This document shows positions 11,377 through 22,290 of a stretch of DNA of 64,000 bases, one piece after another. Origin of the DNA: an uncultured Opitutia bacterium (GTDB lineage Bacteria; Verrucomicrobiota; Verrucomicrobiia; Opitutales; Opitutaceae); contig CAITWF010000027.1 of the NCBI GenBank assembly GCA_903896015.1, positions 1 through 64,000 on the forward strand, in the 5' to 3' direction. A model generated the notes under the pieces. That model did not search any database. It was not told where the DNA came from and saw nothing but the letters and a program-made list of their open reading frames with translations. A program made the position numbers and the translations under genes. How positions within the stretch are numbered: position 1 is the first letter of the stretch; each line of letters begins with the position of its first letter.

Positions 11377-12915
11377 TCAGGGCTGGCGCCACACGTGATC
11401 GTTTTTCGCGAGGAGCGCATCGCTCGTCGGCGGCCCCCACGAGCCCGCGGCATAGCTGTCCATCCCGGCGCGCCCCGCCTTCGCCCACGCTTCGAGTACC
11501 GGCGTGCAGAGCGTCCATGACGCCAGCGCCTCGTCGCCGCGGATGAAAAGCGTGCCGTCGCCGATCATCGCATCGAGCACGAGTCGCTCGTAGGCCTCGG
11601 GGGTGTTGGAGCCAAACGTCGTCGCATAGCGGAAGCTCATTTTCACCGGCTGCGTGCGCGTCTCGAGTCCCGGCACCTTCGTGTTGAGAATCAAGCTCAG
11701 GCCCTCGTCCGGCTGGATTTGAAACGAGAGGGTGTTTGCTGCGAGGTCGAACTTCTGGCCCGCGGCGAAAAGCGTGCCCGGCGGACACTTGAAATTGATC
11801 GCGATCTCGGAGACGCGGCGAGCCATGCATTTGCCCGAGCGCAGATAAAACGGCACGCCCTGCCAGCGCCAATTGTTGATCGAGAGCCGCATTGCCGCGT
11901 AAGTCTCGGTGCCCGACTGCGGACTAATCCCGTCCTCCTGCAGGTAGCCTTTCACAGCCTTGCCCGCCATCATGCCGGCGGCGTATTGCGCGCGCGCCAC
12001 ATCGCCCCCCGCGCGGGGATCGAGCGGCTGAATCGCTTTCAACAGTTTCACCTTTTCATCGCGGATTGCCTCGGCGTCGAGCGTCACGGGCGGCTCCATC
12101 GCGGTGAGCGCAAGGAGTTGCATCGTGTGATTCTGAATCATGTCGCGCAGGCAGCCGGCCTGCTCGTAGTAGCCGCCGCGCGTGCCGACGCCGACTTCCT
12201 CGGCCACCGTGATTTGCACGCTGTCGATAAAGTTGCGGTTCCAGAGCGGCTCGAAAATCGCGTTGGCGAAACGCTGCACCAACAAATCCTGCACCGTCTC
12301 TTTGCCGAGGTAGTGATCGATGCGGTAAACCTGGTTCTCCTCGAAGACCGACCGGATGGTCTCGTTCAGGGCACGAGCGGACGCGAGGTCTTTGCCGAAC
12401 GGTTTCTCGATAATCACCTTCGAGTGGAGCGGCTGGCCGAGGTGTTTCGCGGCGAGCCCGCTCGCCCCGAGATTTTGCAGAATCGGGGTGAAGACCGACG
12501 GCGGCGTGGAGATGTAAAACAGCCGCTGCACATCGCGTCCGAGTTGCTTTTCCAGATCGTCGATGTGCGCGGCGAGCTTGTCGAAGGCCGCCTTCTCGTC
12601 ATAGCCGCCCGCGACGTAGCTCGTGCGGCTCGCGATGCGCGACCAGACGTCCGCGTTGAGTTCGCGGCGGGAGAACTCCTTGATCGCGTCGGAGGCGAGT
12701 GCGCGAAACTCATCATCCGGGATCGGTTTGCGACCGTAGCCGACAAGGTAGAAATCTGCCGGCAGCAGATTGTCGAAGCCAAGGTTATAGACCGCTGGAA
12801 TCAGCTTGCGCGCGGTGAGGTCGCCGGACGCGCCGAAGATAACGACGACCGTGGGCGGAGCGCCGCGATGTTTGCTGAGCCCGTGCAGAAACGGATGACG
12901 TTCGGTGTCGGCCAT
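11377..12915 (-). CDS. zwf: Glucose-6-phosphate 1-dehydrogenase
   Basis: Oxidises glucose 6-phosphate to 6-phosphogluconolactone with NADP, the entry to the oxidative pentose phosphate pathway. At 512 residues it has the normal length. The nucleotide-binding motif GASGDLT is at residues 28-34, the EKPFG block at 170-174, and the active-site signature RIDHYLGKE at 198-206 (His201). The start MADTERHPF (ATG at 12913-12915) was preferred to an upstream frame extension of 14 residues. It is co-directional with opcA, so both subunits are made from one message. Confidence 0.96.
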   Translation of the reverse strand: MADTERHPFLHGLSKHRGAPPTVVVIFGASGDLTARKLIPAVYNLGFDNLLPADFYLVGYGRKPIPDDEFRALASDAIKEFSRRELNADVWSRIASRTSYVAGGYDEKAAFDKLAAHIDDLEKQLGRDVQRLFYISTPPSVFTPILQNLGASGLAAKHLGQPLHSKVIIEKPFGKDLASARALNETIRSVFEENQVYRIDHYLGKETVQDLLVQRFANAIFEPLWNRNFIDSVQITVAEEVGVGTRGGYYEQAGCLRDMIQNHTMQLLALTAMEPPVTLDAEAIRDEKVKLLKAIQPLDPRAGGDVARAQYAAGMMAGKAVKGYLQEDGISPQSGTETYAAMRLSINNWRWQGVPFYLRSGKCMARRVSEIAINFKCPPGTLFAAGQKFDLAANTLSFQIQPDEGLSLILNTKVPGLETRTQPVKMSFRYATTFGSNTPEAYERLVLDAMIGDGTLFIRGDEALASWTLCTPVLEAWAKAGRAGMDSYAAGSWGPPTSDALLAKNDHVWRQP

Positions 12916-12989
12916 GGGAATGGAAAAAGGTTTTCGCGGCGCGCGCAGACGACGCAAGGGAAATGCGGGTCATGCCCCCGCGCAACCGA

Positions 12990-13422
12990 TCACGCGCGAA
13001 AATTCCGGGGGAAGAGCGCAATATTTTCGAAGTGCCGCACCTCGGGCGCGCCCGCCGTGCCGGCCGCAGGCGTTGCCACCTCGACAATATCGAAGCGCAC
13101 GGTCGCCGGTTTTTTCGCGCAGACCGCGCCGATATGCGGCCGCCGCGCGGCGGACGACGCGCTTCTTCCGCTCGTCGACCGCGTAGTAACCGGGCACGAG
13201 CGCATCGGCTGCGCGCGTCTTCACCTCGACGAACACCAGCGCCTCGCCCTCGCGCGCGATCACGTCGAGTTCGTCGCGCCGATCATGCGGGCTGCGCCAG
13301 TTGCGCGCCACGATCCGAAAGCCGCGCTCGCGCTCAAGCCACTCGGCGGCGAGTCGCTCGCCACGATCGCCCGCGGAGGTCGCGGTGCCTGCGCCGAAAA
13401 GTCGTCGAAGCCAGTTAAACAT
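12990..13422 (-). pseudogene. yraN: YraN/UPF0102 family protein, frameshifted
   Basis: The first ~104 codons from ATG 13422 give a good YraN protein: [21 protein letters not shown], then [20 protein letters not shown], the restriction-endonuclease-like core with the D...ExK residues. Near residue 104 the frame loses likeness to the family, while the +1 frame gives the expected C-terminus (VRFDIVEV ... HFENIALF). The switch falls on a run of six A on the coding strand (13110-13115); five A would restore one 140-residue product ending at 12990. It is either a real frameshift mutation or a homopolymer sequencing error. YraN is a nuclease-like protein of uncertain role, widely kept near rnhB. Confidence 0.85.
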
Positions 13423-13538
13423 GGAGTTTGCGCAATTGCCGCGCTGCTTTACGTGTTAGCCCCGGCGATTTCGCATTGCGAGCCCCCGCTCTGGCTGGCA
13501 ACTCCAGATCGCCTCCTCCCCCCCTCTTCGCGCTCATC

Positions 13539-15728
13539 ATGGCTTCCACCAACATCGCCGGCACGCTCCGCCGTTCGCTGCTCATCAAGGTCATCTCCAA
13601 GCCTGCGCCAAGCAAGGAAGACGTCAGCTCCGTGATCGAACTCACCGCCTCCAAAGTGGTCGAGGCGCTGCAGGCGCAGTCGATGACGTTCTACCTCGTC
13701 GAAGGCAACGAGATCGCCTTCAAGCAGGTTTACTACTCGCCGACGCTCTGGGCGGGCGATCCGGCCAAGGAGAAAAAATTCCACGACACGGCTGCGAAAC
13801 TCCTCGCCCTGAAAATCCCCACCGGCAAAGGCATCGTCGGCAAGGTCATCGAGACCGGCGAACCGATTTTTTTCCGCAACAGCGAAAGCCAGGCACCGTT
13901 CATGCAATCGATGGCGCAGACCACCGGCTTCGAGGTGCGCTCAATGCTCACCGTGCCGCTGAAGACCACGATCCCGCTTGGAGCCATCCAGGTGCTCAAC
14001 AAGGAAATGGCCGCGGGCACCGAGGGCGAGTTCACCGACCGGGATCTCGCTCTGCTCAAGGAGGTCGCCGAGTATTCGTCAACGCTCATCCACCGCATGG
14101 TCGATCCGAAGTTCGTGCCGAACGCGGAGGACACCGCGCGCTTCGTCTCGAAACTCACCGATCTCCCGCTCGTCACCAAGCCGGAGGAAATCGAGATCGA
14201 CGACAAGTTAATCGAGGTCATCGGCGACGCCGTCATTCGGCGCGAGGGAATTTTCCCCCACAAGCGACTCAGCCCGAATTCCGTCGCGGTGCTGATGACC
14301 AACCCGCTCGACTATGCCAAGCGCGAGTCGTTCTCGCAGACGACCGAGATGATGATCGAGGAAGTCAGCGTCATCTCGGCGACGCTGTTCGAAACCCTGC
14401 TCAAGAAATTCTTTAAGGACTCGAAAGCCGGACCCGCCGCCCCCGGCGACATCGACATCAACGCGGTCACCGAGGTCATCCAAAACGCCTACGCGACCGA
14501 CAGCGAGGGCAAGGAAATCAGCGCAAAGGATCTGGAGAGCGAAGACTCGGCGCCGATCGTGCAGCTCGCGAACCGCATCATTGAGGACGCCTACATCTCC
14601 GGCGCCTCCGACATCCACATCGAGCCGCAGGAAAAGGAACTGCTCGTGCGGTATCGCGTCGACGGTCTGCTGGCGGAAAAACTCCGCCTGCCCAAGCAGG
14701 TGACGGGCGGGCTCGTCGCCCGCCTGAAGATCATGTGCAACCTCGATATTTCCGAGCGCCGGTTGCCGCAGGATGGACGCATCGTCTTCAAGCAATTCAC
14801 GAAGAAAAACATGGACCTCGACCTGCGCGTCGCCACCGGTCCGATGAAGGACGGCGAGAAGGTCGTCATGCGCATCCTCGACAAGCAGAAGTCGACGCTG
14901 CCGCTGCCCGCGCTCGGTTTCTCCGAAGAAAATCTCGCCAAATACCGCGAGTGCATCCGCCAGCCTTACGGCATGATTCTGCACTGCGGCCCGACCGGCT
15001 CCGGCAAATCGATGACGCTCTACTCAGCGCTCGGCGAAGTAAACACGCCCGACGTCAACATCCAGACCGCCGAAGATCCGATCGAATACACGCTCACGGG
15101 CATCAACCAGATGCAGATGAACCGCCAGATCGGGCTCACGTTTGCGCGGGCGCTGCGGTGCTACCTCCGCATGGACCCTGATATCATTCTCGTCGGCGAA
15201 ATCCGCGACAATGAGACCGCCGGCATTGCCGTCGAAGCGGCACTGACCGGCCACTTGCTCGTGTCCACGCTTCACACCAACGATGCGCCCTCAACCGTCG
15301 CGCGCATCGGCGAGATGGGCGTGGAAGCGTTCAACATTTCCGCCTCGCTCGTGTGTGTCTGCGCGCAACGCCTGCTCCGCCGCGTCTGCAAGAACTGCAA
15401 GACGGCCTACGAACCGGCCGGCCGCGAAAAGGAAATCATGGAAAAGGCGCTCGGGTGGAGCGGCCAGGTTTTCAAGTCCAACCCGCAGGGTTGCCCCACG
15501 TGCAACGGCACCGGCTACAAGGGCCGCGTCGGCATCCACGAACTCATGGTCAACAGCGAGGAACTGACCGAGGGCATCAACAAAGAGCTGGAGGTCGCCG
15601 AGCTGAAACGCATCGCGATGAAAAACGGCATGAAGACGCTCCACCAGGATTCGATGCTCAAGGTCAAGATGGGCCTCACGACGATCGAGGAGGCGCTGAG
15701 CAACGTGCCGCCCGACCTGATCCTGTAG
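13539..15728 (+). CDS. GspE/PilB-type secretion or pilus ATPase with N-terminal GAF domain
   Basis: A 729-residue cytoplasmic hexameric ATPase. Residues ~15-190 form a GAF domain in place of the usual MshEN module. Residues ~300-440 carry the N2 domain (ASDIHIEP), and the core ATPase has Walker A GPTGSGKS at 484-491, the Asp box AEDPIEY, Walker B ([13 protein letters not shown]) and the His box STLHTNDA. A tetracysteine zinc motif (Cys617, 620, 652, 655) places it with GspE/PilB rather than PilT. The start at MASTNIAG was chosen because the frame before it is low-quality. No gspF, gspD or pilin gene is nearby, so the machine it serves cannot be named. Confidence 0.93.
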   Translation: MASTNIAGTLRRSLLIKVISKPAPSKEDVSSVIELTASKVVEALQAQSMTFYLVEGNEIAFKQVYYSPTLWAGDPAKEKKFHDTAAKLLALKIPTGKGIVGKVIETGEPIFFRNSESQAPFMQSMAQTTGFEVRSMLTVPLKTTIPLGAIQVLNKEMAAGTEGEFTDRDLALLKEVAEYSSTLIHRMVDPKFVPNAEDTARFVSKLTDLPLVTKPEEIEIDDKLIEVIGDAVIRREGIFPHKRLSPNSVAVLMTNPLDYAKRESFSQTTEMMIEEVSVISATLFETLLKKFFKDSKAGPAAPGDIDINAVTEVIQNAYATDSEGKEISAKDLESEDSAPIVQLANRIIEDAYISGASDIHIEPQEKELLVRYRVDGLLAEKLRLPKQVTGGLVARLKIMCNLDISERRLPQDGRIVFKQFTKKNMDLDLRVATGPMKDGEKVVMRILDKQKSTLPLPALGFSEENLAKYRECIRQPYGMILHCGPTGSGKSMTLYSALGEVNTPDVNIQTAEDPIEYTLTGINQMQMNRQIGLTFARALRCYLRMDPDIILVGEIRDNETAGIAVEAALTGHLLVSTLHTNDAPSTVARIGEMGVEAFNISASLVCVCAQRLLRRVCKNCKTAYEPAGREKEIMEKALGWSGQVFKSNPQGCPTCNGTGYKGRVGIHELMVNSEELTEGINKELEVAELKRIAMKNGMKTLHQDSMLKVKMGLTTIEEALSNVPPDLIL

Positions 15729-15742
15729 CGGCGCCTCGAAAA

Positions 15743-17665
15743 TTATTTCTTCGACTCGGGCAACTGGGACCACAGGCGGAGAGCGCTCTGAGCCGCGGCC
15801 AAATCCGGCGAAGCGCGCACCGACTCCTTCGCCAGCGTAATCGCCGTCGCGCGATCGCCCTCATCGAAAAGCGTCTGGCCCAGCTCAAGCACGCGCTGCG
15901 CGCGGTCAGCGTCGCCGTTGAGGAATAGTTTGCACCCCGCGATCAAGGCGATCGGCTCGTTGCGGCCGTGCGCAATCCGCACCTGCGCCCAGCGCAGATC
16001 GCTTTCCCGCGACTCCAGCCAGCGGGGCGGCGGCTTGGCGGTGCGCGCCTCGCGCACCGCGCGCTCGGCCTCTTCCCAGTCTTTCGTAGCCAGCAGCCCC
16101 TCGAGGCGCTGCCAATAGGGGCGCTCGCCAAGGGAGGTGTTGACGGGGACCGCTCCAACCGATTGCGCTGCTGCCACCACATCGCGACCGGCCACCAATC
16201 GCTCGATCTCGGCGAACTGGCGTTCGAACCAGGCGCTCGCGGGAAACGCCGCCATGCCGGCCCGTGCGGCGTCGCGCGCCGTCTCCAGCCGGTCCGCGCG
16301 GCGCAGCGTCTCGACCGAACTTCGAAAAATGCTCACGGGCCACGGCCGCTGGCGCAAAAACTCGACGAGAGTCGGCCCTGCGGTCTCACCCGGGCCGATC
16401 GCGGCGAGCAGGCGCACCCGCCACTCGCGCCAGATGCGCGCGGTCGGCGCCGTGCGCTCGTCGGGCGGTTTCATCGCGGCCAACCCCCGGGCGGCTTCGG
16501 CCCACTGGCCCGCTTGCAAGGCCGCCTGCACGGTCGCGGCCTGAAAACCCTCCGACGCGTAACCCCGCTCGACTGCCGCCGCTGCACATTGCGCCGTCAG
16601 TTCCCGCTGGCCAATCTCGGCCAGCGGATCGACGACCAGTTGCAAGTTTTTCGGCGAGCCGCCGAAGCGAAAAATATAGTCATCCAGCGCCGCGCGCGCC
16701 GATTCCTGGCGGCCCGCCATCGCTCGCTGCACGATACCATACACCCGCGGCCGCGGATCGGCCGGGGCGAGTTGCTGGAGCGCGTCCAGCGCCACTTCCA
16801 TCTCCGGAAAGTCTCCCGCCTCGCGCGAGGCGCGCGCACGCAGCCGCACCGTTGCGCCGCGATCGGCGCCGGGCCGCGCCGCCCACGCGGCGATCGCCGT
16901 AAGGGCGTCGGCGGCGCGATGCGCGCCGAGCAGCGCCAGCACCCGGTGCTCGTCCGCAGCGTTGCCCACCGGCTCCGCGTTCGCCATGCGCAGCGCGTCC
17001 GAAAAGCGCTCCGCCGCCATCAACGCCGCAAATTCCCTCTCCCGCAACCAAGCAGCGTCGGCGCGAGCCGACTCGCCGGCCAGCTGCGGGATGTAGCGCT
17101 CGGCCAGGCGCACGATGAAGTCGAAGTTCTCGCCCTGCTCCTCCAGCGCAAAGGCGCCACTCAAGAAATTCCGGCCTGGATAGATTTCTCCCATCCCATC
17201 CCCCAGCAATTTCGTCGCGAGCCCGCGCCGGCCGCTCAGGACATAGAATTGCGCGAGCCGGAGCCGCGCATTCACGTCGCCGGGATAATAGGCGAGCCCC
17301 TGGCGCAGCAGCGCCTCCGCCTCGCCGTAGCGTTTCGCCCGCAACGCATCGGTGCCCTGGGAGAGAAACGCCTGACCCTGTTTCGCCCGCACTTCGGCGC
17401 GCCGAATCGGCCGCAGCAGCGCGTCGAAATAAGTCAGCGTGCTATAGGGATTGCGCTGCCAGATCCAGAACATCGCGCTGATCGCGGCGAGGTACACCGC
17501 GGCCGCCGCGCCGGCGCTCCAATACAACAAACCGCGCACACTAATCGCGATCCCGCCCTCGCGCTCGCCCTCATGGCGATCGTAGAGGCCAACCACGCCG
17601 AGATACCAGTGTCCACGGATCACGTTGCCAGCGCCCCACACAAACTTGATCCGGCGGCGCTTCAT
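15743..17665 (-). CDS. Membrane-anchored TPR-repeat protein
   Basis: A 640-residue protein with a cytoplasmic N-terminus of about 45 residues, one transmembrane helix near residues 46-68 and a long alpha-helical region with TPR-like repeats (for example AKRYGEAEALLRQGLAYYPGD, and a final ATAITLAKESVRASPDL). Such proteins are scaffolds for envelope or secretion complexes. It converges on the GspE gene with 14 bases between stops and lies 11 bases downstream of smc, so it may be transcribed with smc. No enzymatic motif is seen. Confidence 0.75.
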   Translation of the reverse strand: MKRRRIKFVWGAGNVIRGHWYLGVVGLYDRHEGEREGGIAISVRGLLYWSAGAAAAVYLAAISAMFWIWQRNPYSTLTYFDALLRPIRRAEVRAKQGQAFLSQGTDALRAKRYGEAEALLRQGLAYYPGDVNARLRLAQFYVLSGRRGLATKLLGDGMGEIYPGRNFLSGAFALEEQGENFDFIVRLAERYIPQLAGESARADAAWLREREFAALMAAERFSDALRMANAEPVGNAADEHRVLALLGAHRAADALTAIAAWAARPGADRGATVRLRARASREAGDFPEMEVALDALQQLAPADPRPRVYGIVQRAMAGRQESARAALDDYIFRFGGSPKNLQLVVDPLAEIGQRELTAQCAAAAVERGYASEGFQAATVQAALQAGQWAEAARGLAAMKPPDERTAPTARIWREWRVRLLAAIGPGETAGPTLVEFLRQRPWPVSIFRSSVETLRRADRLETARDAARAGMAAFPASAWFERQFAEIERLVAGRDVVAAAQSVGAVPVNTSLGERPYWQRLEGLLATKDWEEAERAVREARTAKPPPRWLESRESDLRWAQVRIAHGRNEPIALIAGCKLFLNGDADRAQRVLELGQTLFDEGDRATAITLAKESVRASPDLAAAQSALRLWSQLPESKK

Positions 17666-17676
17666 GCTTGCCCCGA

Positions 17677-20600
17677 CTACACGGCCGGTACCGCCGGCTG
17701 CGCACCCCGCACACTCTCAGCGATGTTGCGCGGCTGGGCCTCAGCCTCGCCGCGTTCGGCGTTGAACTTCATCGACACGGTCTTCGATACGCCGCGCTCC
17801 TCCATCGTCACGCCATAGATCGCGCTCGCCGCCGAGACGGTGCGTTTGTTGTGCGTGATGATGATGAACTGCGACTCGTTCACGAACTTCTTTAATAGAT
17901 CCGTGAAGCGCCCGATGTTCGATTCGTCGAGCGGCGCATCCAACTCGTCGAGCAGGCAGAACGGCGACGGCTTCACCATGTAGAGCGCGAACAGCAGCGC
18001 GACCGCGGTGAGCGTCTTCTGCCCGCCCGACAGCAGCGTGATGCCTTTGAGCTTTGTGCCCGGCGGCTGCGCAACGATCTCGATGCCGCTCTCCAGAATA
18101 TCCTCGGCGAGCACGAGTTCGAGGTGCGCCCGGCCGCCGCCGAACAGCGTCTGGAACGTATACTCGAAGTTCTTTTTGATCTGCTCAAACGTGACCTGAA
18201 ACTGCTGCAACGACGTCTGATTAATCTCGTCGATCGCCTTTACGAGCTCCGCCTTCGCCGTCGTGAGATCGTTGACCTGACCGGTGAGGAAATCGTGACG
18301 CTGCTTCAGCTCCGCGTATTCCTCGATCGCAACCAGATTGACCGCGCCCATTGCATTAAGTCGCTGGCGCAGCGCATCAACCTCAGCCTTGATCGCGGTC
18401 CAGTCGGTCCCGTCAAGCTCCGCCAGATCGTCGGCCGTAGGCTCACCCTTCGGGCCCTTGGCCTTGCGGCGGCGCTTCGGCGCCTCACCCTCGGCCGCCT
18501 TCGGCGCGCCTTCTTCGGTCTCGTCGTCTTCGTCGAGATCGAGCGGCTTCACGCCCTCGGGCTCATCGTCGGCGTGCCACAACATATTTTTCCAATCGAG
18601 CGTGCCAACCTCGGCCTGAAACTCCCGTGTGACTTCCTCGACGAGGAACTTCGCGCGCTGCCTGTTCTCAGCCAGCTTGATCTCGTGCGCGCTCAATTCG
18701 TCGTGCGCCGACTCCGCTTCATCGCGGACGGCGTGCTGCGCCGATTCCAGTCCGCCGATCTCGCGCTCCACGGCGGTGAGTTCAATGCGCACTTGCTCGA
18801 CCTGCTCCTGCGCGACGCCAAAGGTTTCCGCGAGCTGGGCGGCGCGGGCCCGCTGCTGTTCGGATTCGCGCTCAAGCTCACCAGTCTGCTCCGTCCACAC
18901 CTCGATCTCGTGCTGGCGCTGCACGAGCAGTTCACCGAGTTGGTGGCGGCGCTTTTCCATTTCGCCCAATCCACGATCGAGCACCTCTACTTTTTGGCGG
19001 CGCTCCGCGAGCTCAAGTCGCGCCTGCGCGAGGGAGTCGCGCTTCACATCGCGATCCGTCCGGATCTCCGTGATGCGGGTCTCCACCTTTGAAATCTTCG
19101 CGCGCTGCGCTTCGGCGGCGGCGTTGGCCTCGTTGAGACCCTGCTGCGCTTTTTCCCAGCGGGCATGCGCCTCATTGCGCGCATGTTCCAGCGCCGTGAG
19201 TTCGCCTTCCATCCGGCGCACGCGACTCGTGGCGTCCTCAAGATTGCGCTGCGCGCCGCGCTGCTCGGCCTGCACGGCCGCCAGCGTCTGCGTAGCCGTC
19301 AAAACGTCCGCGCGCTTCTGTTCCAGCGTCTGCTCCGCCTCGGCGAGCCGCGCACTCAACAGATCGATCGCGGCTTTCTGTTCGTCGTGAACTTTCTGAT
19401 CGTCGGCGAGAGCCTTCGCGGTTTCGCGGAGATCAATTTCGCGCTGCACGATGCTGTGCGCGGATTTTTTTGAGCTGTGGTGCCCGCCAAAAATCAGCCC
19501 ACGCCGATCGACCAAGTCGCCCTTGCGCGTCGCCACCGCCAGAAACTCGAAGCCTGGGTTCGCCTGCCAAAACTCGAGGAACGCTCCGAGATCGTCCGCG
19601 ATGTAGCACGCCGCCAGCACGCTCGCGGCGGGGTGGTTGCCGCCGGTTTCGTTTAGAGCGGTGGCCGCCGGAATCAATCCGATCGGCAGTGCCGCCCCGC
19701 TCGCTGCGGACCGCGTTCCAAAATTTGAAACTTGCAGCACCGCCGAGCCGATTTGTTCGGCATCAAGCTGCGCCAGAATTTTTCCGGCCGTCGCCGCGTC
19801 CACGACGCTGATCGCTTCCGCGGCATTGCCGAGGAGCGCCTCGATCGCCTTGCCAAACTCCGGCAGCACCGCGAGGCCGGCCGTGATCGGCGCGGGCTTC
19901 GTGCCGCCGAGTGCCGCGTCGAGCCGGCCCTGCAGCACGGCTTTGGCGCCCTCGCCGAAACCTTCCCAGCGTTCCTGCAACTGCTGGAGCAGCCGCAGCC
20001 GCGCCGTGCGCTGCGCGAGCTGGCGATCGATTTCGGAAAGCCTGCGCTGCGATTCGCGAAACTCCCGCGTAAGGTCGGTGATCGTCTGCTGGGCGACGGA
20101 GGCTTCCTCGTTGGCGCGAGCCTTTTCAGTCAGGGCGGACTCGGCGCGGGCCTCGACTTCGGCCGCGGCCTGCTGCGTGGCGGTGGCCTGTTCGCGCGCT
20201 TTCGCGAGATCCTCGGCGACCGCGTCGTGGCGCACCACGCTCGTCTTCTGATCGACTTCGTAGCCAGAGCAGTCGGTGCGCAGACGCGCGACGGCGCTCT
20301 CAAGCTGGAGGAGGTGAAACTTCGCCTGCTGCAACTCTTGCTCAAGCTTGCTCAACTCGCCCTCGGCGATCGCGAGTTCGCGGTTGCGCTGCTGGAAGAC
20401 GGCGTCGCTGCTGCCGAGCAGCCCGAGTTGAAGCTGCTTGTCGTGCGCGCCGGTGTCGACCTGCTCGGACACTTCCTTCAACTGCATCTCAATCTCGCCG
20501 AGATTGTCGCGCGACGAGGTCAATCGATCCTCGAGGCCGGTGCGCTTGATGGTGGCTAGGTTGGCGGCGTTTTCGGCGGCTTCCTTTTGCGAACGAACGT

Positions 20601-21474
20601 CGAAAACCGACTGCTGCGCATCCTGCACGCGCTGGTTCAGCCGCGCGCGATGAGTTTTCTTTTCGTCGAGCGCGGCCTGCTGTGTTTCGAGATTGGCGCG
20701 GCGCGCATCGGCGTCGGCCCGGAGCGCGGCGACCTTCGTGTCGAGTCCGGCGAGGAGCGCGGTGAGTTCCGCGTGGTGGTAGCCGCTCCAGGCGAGCGCG
20801 AGGTGACGGAGGCGGTGGTTGACCCGCTTGAAGCGCATCGCCTTCGCCGCCTGCCGGCGCAGCGATCCGATCTGACGCGAGACTTCACCGATCACGTCGG
20901 CCACACGCGCGAGGTTCTGTTCGGTGAGCGCGAGCTTGTTCATCGCCTCGCGACGGGCGGACTTGTATTTTGTGATGCCCGCGGCCTCTTCAAACACCGA
21001 GCGCCGCTCCTCCGGTTTCGAGGACAGGATCAGATCGATCTGGCCCTGCGCCATGATCGAGTAGCTGGTTCGGCCAATGCCGGTATCCATAAACATCTTT
21101 TGGATGTCCTTCAGGCGACAGGCCTGGCCGTTGAAGAAATACTCGCTCTGCCCATCGCGGTGCACTCGGCGCATGATCTCGATCTCGTGAAACTCGCTGC
21201 CGAGTTGTTTCTCGCAATCGGTGAGGAGCAGACCGACTTCGCAGAGTTGGGCGGCCTTGCGCGTGTCGGCGCCCTCGAAAATCACGTCCTGCATTTTTCC
21301 GCCGCGCAGGGCTTTGGCGCTCTGTTCGCCGAGCACCCAGCGGATGGCGTCGGCGATGTTGGACTTGCCGCAACCGTTCGGGCCGACGACTGCGGTTACG
21401 CCGGGTTCGAAGCGAAGCGTCGTCTGGTCAGCGAAAGATTTGAAGCCATGAAGCTTGAGCGCCTTGAGATACAT
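17677..21474 (-). CDS. smc: Chromosome segregation protein SMC
   Basis: The condensin ATPase that organises and segregates the chromosome. Its 1265 residues include the N-terminal Walker A GPNGCGKS (31-38), the QGQIDLIL block, two long coiled coils around a hinge (about residues 500-680), the ABC signature [11 protein letters not shown] and Walker [12 protein letters not shown] near the C-terminus. It is longer than the typical ~1180 residues. Part of the excess is an acidic then Lys/Arg-rich low-complexity segment at about residues 961-1018, just before the conserved [11 protein letters not shown] block. No scpA or scpB is adjacent. Confidence 0.96.
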   Translation of the reverse strand: MYLKALKLHGFKSFADQTTLRFEPGVTAVVGPNGCGKSNIADAIRWVLGEQSAKALRGGKMQDVIFEGADTRKAAQLCEVGLLLTDCEKQLGSEFHEIEIMRRVHRDGQSEYFFNGQACRLKDIQKMFMDTGIGRTSYSIMAQGQIDLILSSKPEERRSVFEEAAGITKYKSARREAMNKLALTEQNLARVADVIGEVSRQIGSLRRQAAKAMRFKRVNHRLRHLALAWSGYHHAELTALLAGLDTKVAALRADADARRANLETQQAALDEKKTHRARLNQRVQDAQQSVFDVRSQKEAAENAANLATIKRTGLEDRLTSSRDNLGEIEMQLKEVSEQVDTGAHDKQLQLGLLGSSDAVFQQRNRELAIAEGELSKLEQELQQAKFHLLQLESAVARLRTDCSGYEVDQKTSVVRHDAVAEDLAKAREQATATQQAAAEVEARAESALTEKARANEEASVAQQTITDLTREFRESQRRLSEIDRQLAQRTARLRLLQQLQERWEGFGEGAKAVLQGRLDAALGGTKPAPITAGLAVLPEFGKAIEALLGNAAEAISVVDAATAGKILAQLDAEQIGSAVLQVSNFGTRSAASGAALPIGLIPAATALNETGGNHPAASVLAACYIADDLGAFLEFWQANPGFEFLAVATRKGDLVDRRGLIFGGHHSSKKSAHSIVQREIDLRETAKALADDQKVHDEQKAAIDLLSARLAEAEQTLEQKRADVLTATQTLAAVQAEQRGAQRNLEDATSRVRRMEGELTALEHARNEAHARWEKAQQGLNEANAAAEAQRAKISKVETRITEIRTDRDVKRDSLAQARLELAERRQKVEVLDRGLGEMEKRRHQLGELLVQRQHEIEVWTEQTGELERESEQQRARAAQLAETFGVAQEQVEQVRIELTAVEREIGGLESAQHAVRDEAESAHDELSAHEIKLAENRQRAKFLVEEVTREFQAEVGTLDWKNMLWHADDEPEGVKPLDLDEDDETEEGAPKAAEGEAPKRRRKAKGPKGEPTADDLAELDGTDWTAIKAEVDALRQRLNAMGAVNLVAIEEYAELKQRHDFLTGQVNDLTTAKAELVKAIDEINQTSLQQFQVTFEQIKKNFEYTFQTLFGGGRAHLELVLAEDILESGIEIVAQPPGTKLKGITLLSGGQKTLTAVALLFALYMVKPSPFCLLDELDAPLDESNIGRFTDLLKKFVNESQFIIITHNKRTVSAASAIYGVTMEERGVSKTVSMKFNAERGEAEAQPRNIAESVRGAQPAVPAV

Positions 21475-21610
21475 GCGGTGAGAAAGGGGTCATTGAAGGA
21501 CGCGGCATGGCTCCCGCAATGGAAAAACCGGAAAGTTTGTTTACAAGGGATTCAGGTTGACCCCTCGCTCGAAAGCGCGACGCACCCGGATTCCGCGCCG
21601 CGTTTACCCG

Positions 21611-22238
21611 ATAAACTTGCTGCGCCTTTCCGCTCTCGCCGTGTTGCTCCCGCTCCCCACATTCGCCGAAAACCCGCGACTCCCCGGCATCGCCGCCGCT
21701 ATCTAGCGGCACATCGACGCCGAGGAAATCACTGGCGCCGTCACGGTCGTCGTGACCAAGGACAAAATTCTCGATCCTGAAACGATCGCCCTCGCAGATA
21801 TCGCGAGCGGACGAGCGATGACGGACGACACGCTGTTTCAAATCATGTCGATGACGAAACCCGTCACCGCGACGGCGATCCTGATGCTGCAGGACGCAGG
21901 CAAGTTGAGCGTCACCGATCCGGTCGCGATGTTTATCCCGGAGGTCGCCGCGCTGAAAAAACCCTCCGGCGAGCCCGCCAATCTCACGATTGCGCAGCTC
22001 ATGAAGGCTGGGGCATCGGCACGTGCATTTTGAAGACACCGCACGACGGCCCCGCCGCGATGCTCTCACCCGACACCTATGGCCACGGGGCGCGTGGGGC
22101 ACACAGGCCTGGATCGATTCCGTGAATGGCGTGGCCTACATCCTGCTGATGCAGCGGACGAATTTCGCGGACAGCGCCGCGACAGATCTGCGCCGGGATT
22201 TTCAGCAGGCGGCAGCCCACGCGCTCGCGCGGCACTGA
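21611..22238 (+). pseudogene. Serine hydrolase (beta-lactamase/class C PBP-like) remnant
   Basis: Translation from 21611 gives a signal peptide (LRLSALAVLLPLPTFA) and then a TAG stop at 21704-21706. The frame continues as ITGAVTVVVTKDK ... LFQIMSMTKPVTATAIL, which holds the SxxK nucleophile motif of serine beta-lactamase-type hydrolases. After TIAQLM (about 22005) the middle of the protein is missing: the sequence jumps to the C-terminal GWGIG ... YGHG region. Near 22088 one base is lost and the adjacent frame continues with AWGTQAWID up to a stop at 22236. In-frame stop, large out-of-frame deletion and indel show it is dead. The start codon position now reads ATA. Confidence 0.85.
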
Positions 22239-22290
22239 GATCTACGGCGTCGCGCCCATCCAGCGCGCCTCCAGCAACCAGCCGCGAAAC

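Noticed and set aside
11719-13635. 638-residue antisense open frame over zwf and yraN
   Set aside because: Opposite strong, conserved genes; composition is that of a third-position GC shadow.
15968-17818. 616-residue plus-strand frame opposite the TPR gene
   Set aside because: Arg/Ala/His-rich, no recognisable domain, and it covers both the TPR protein and part of smc.
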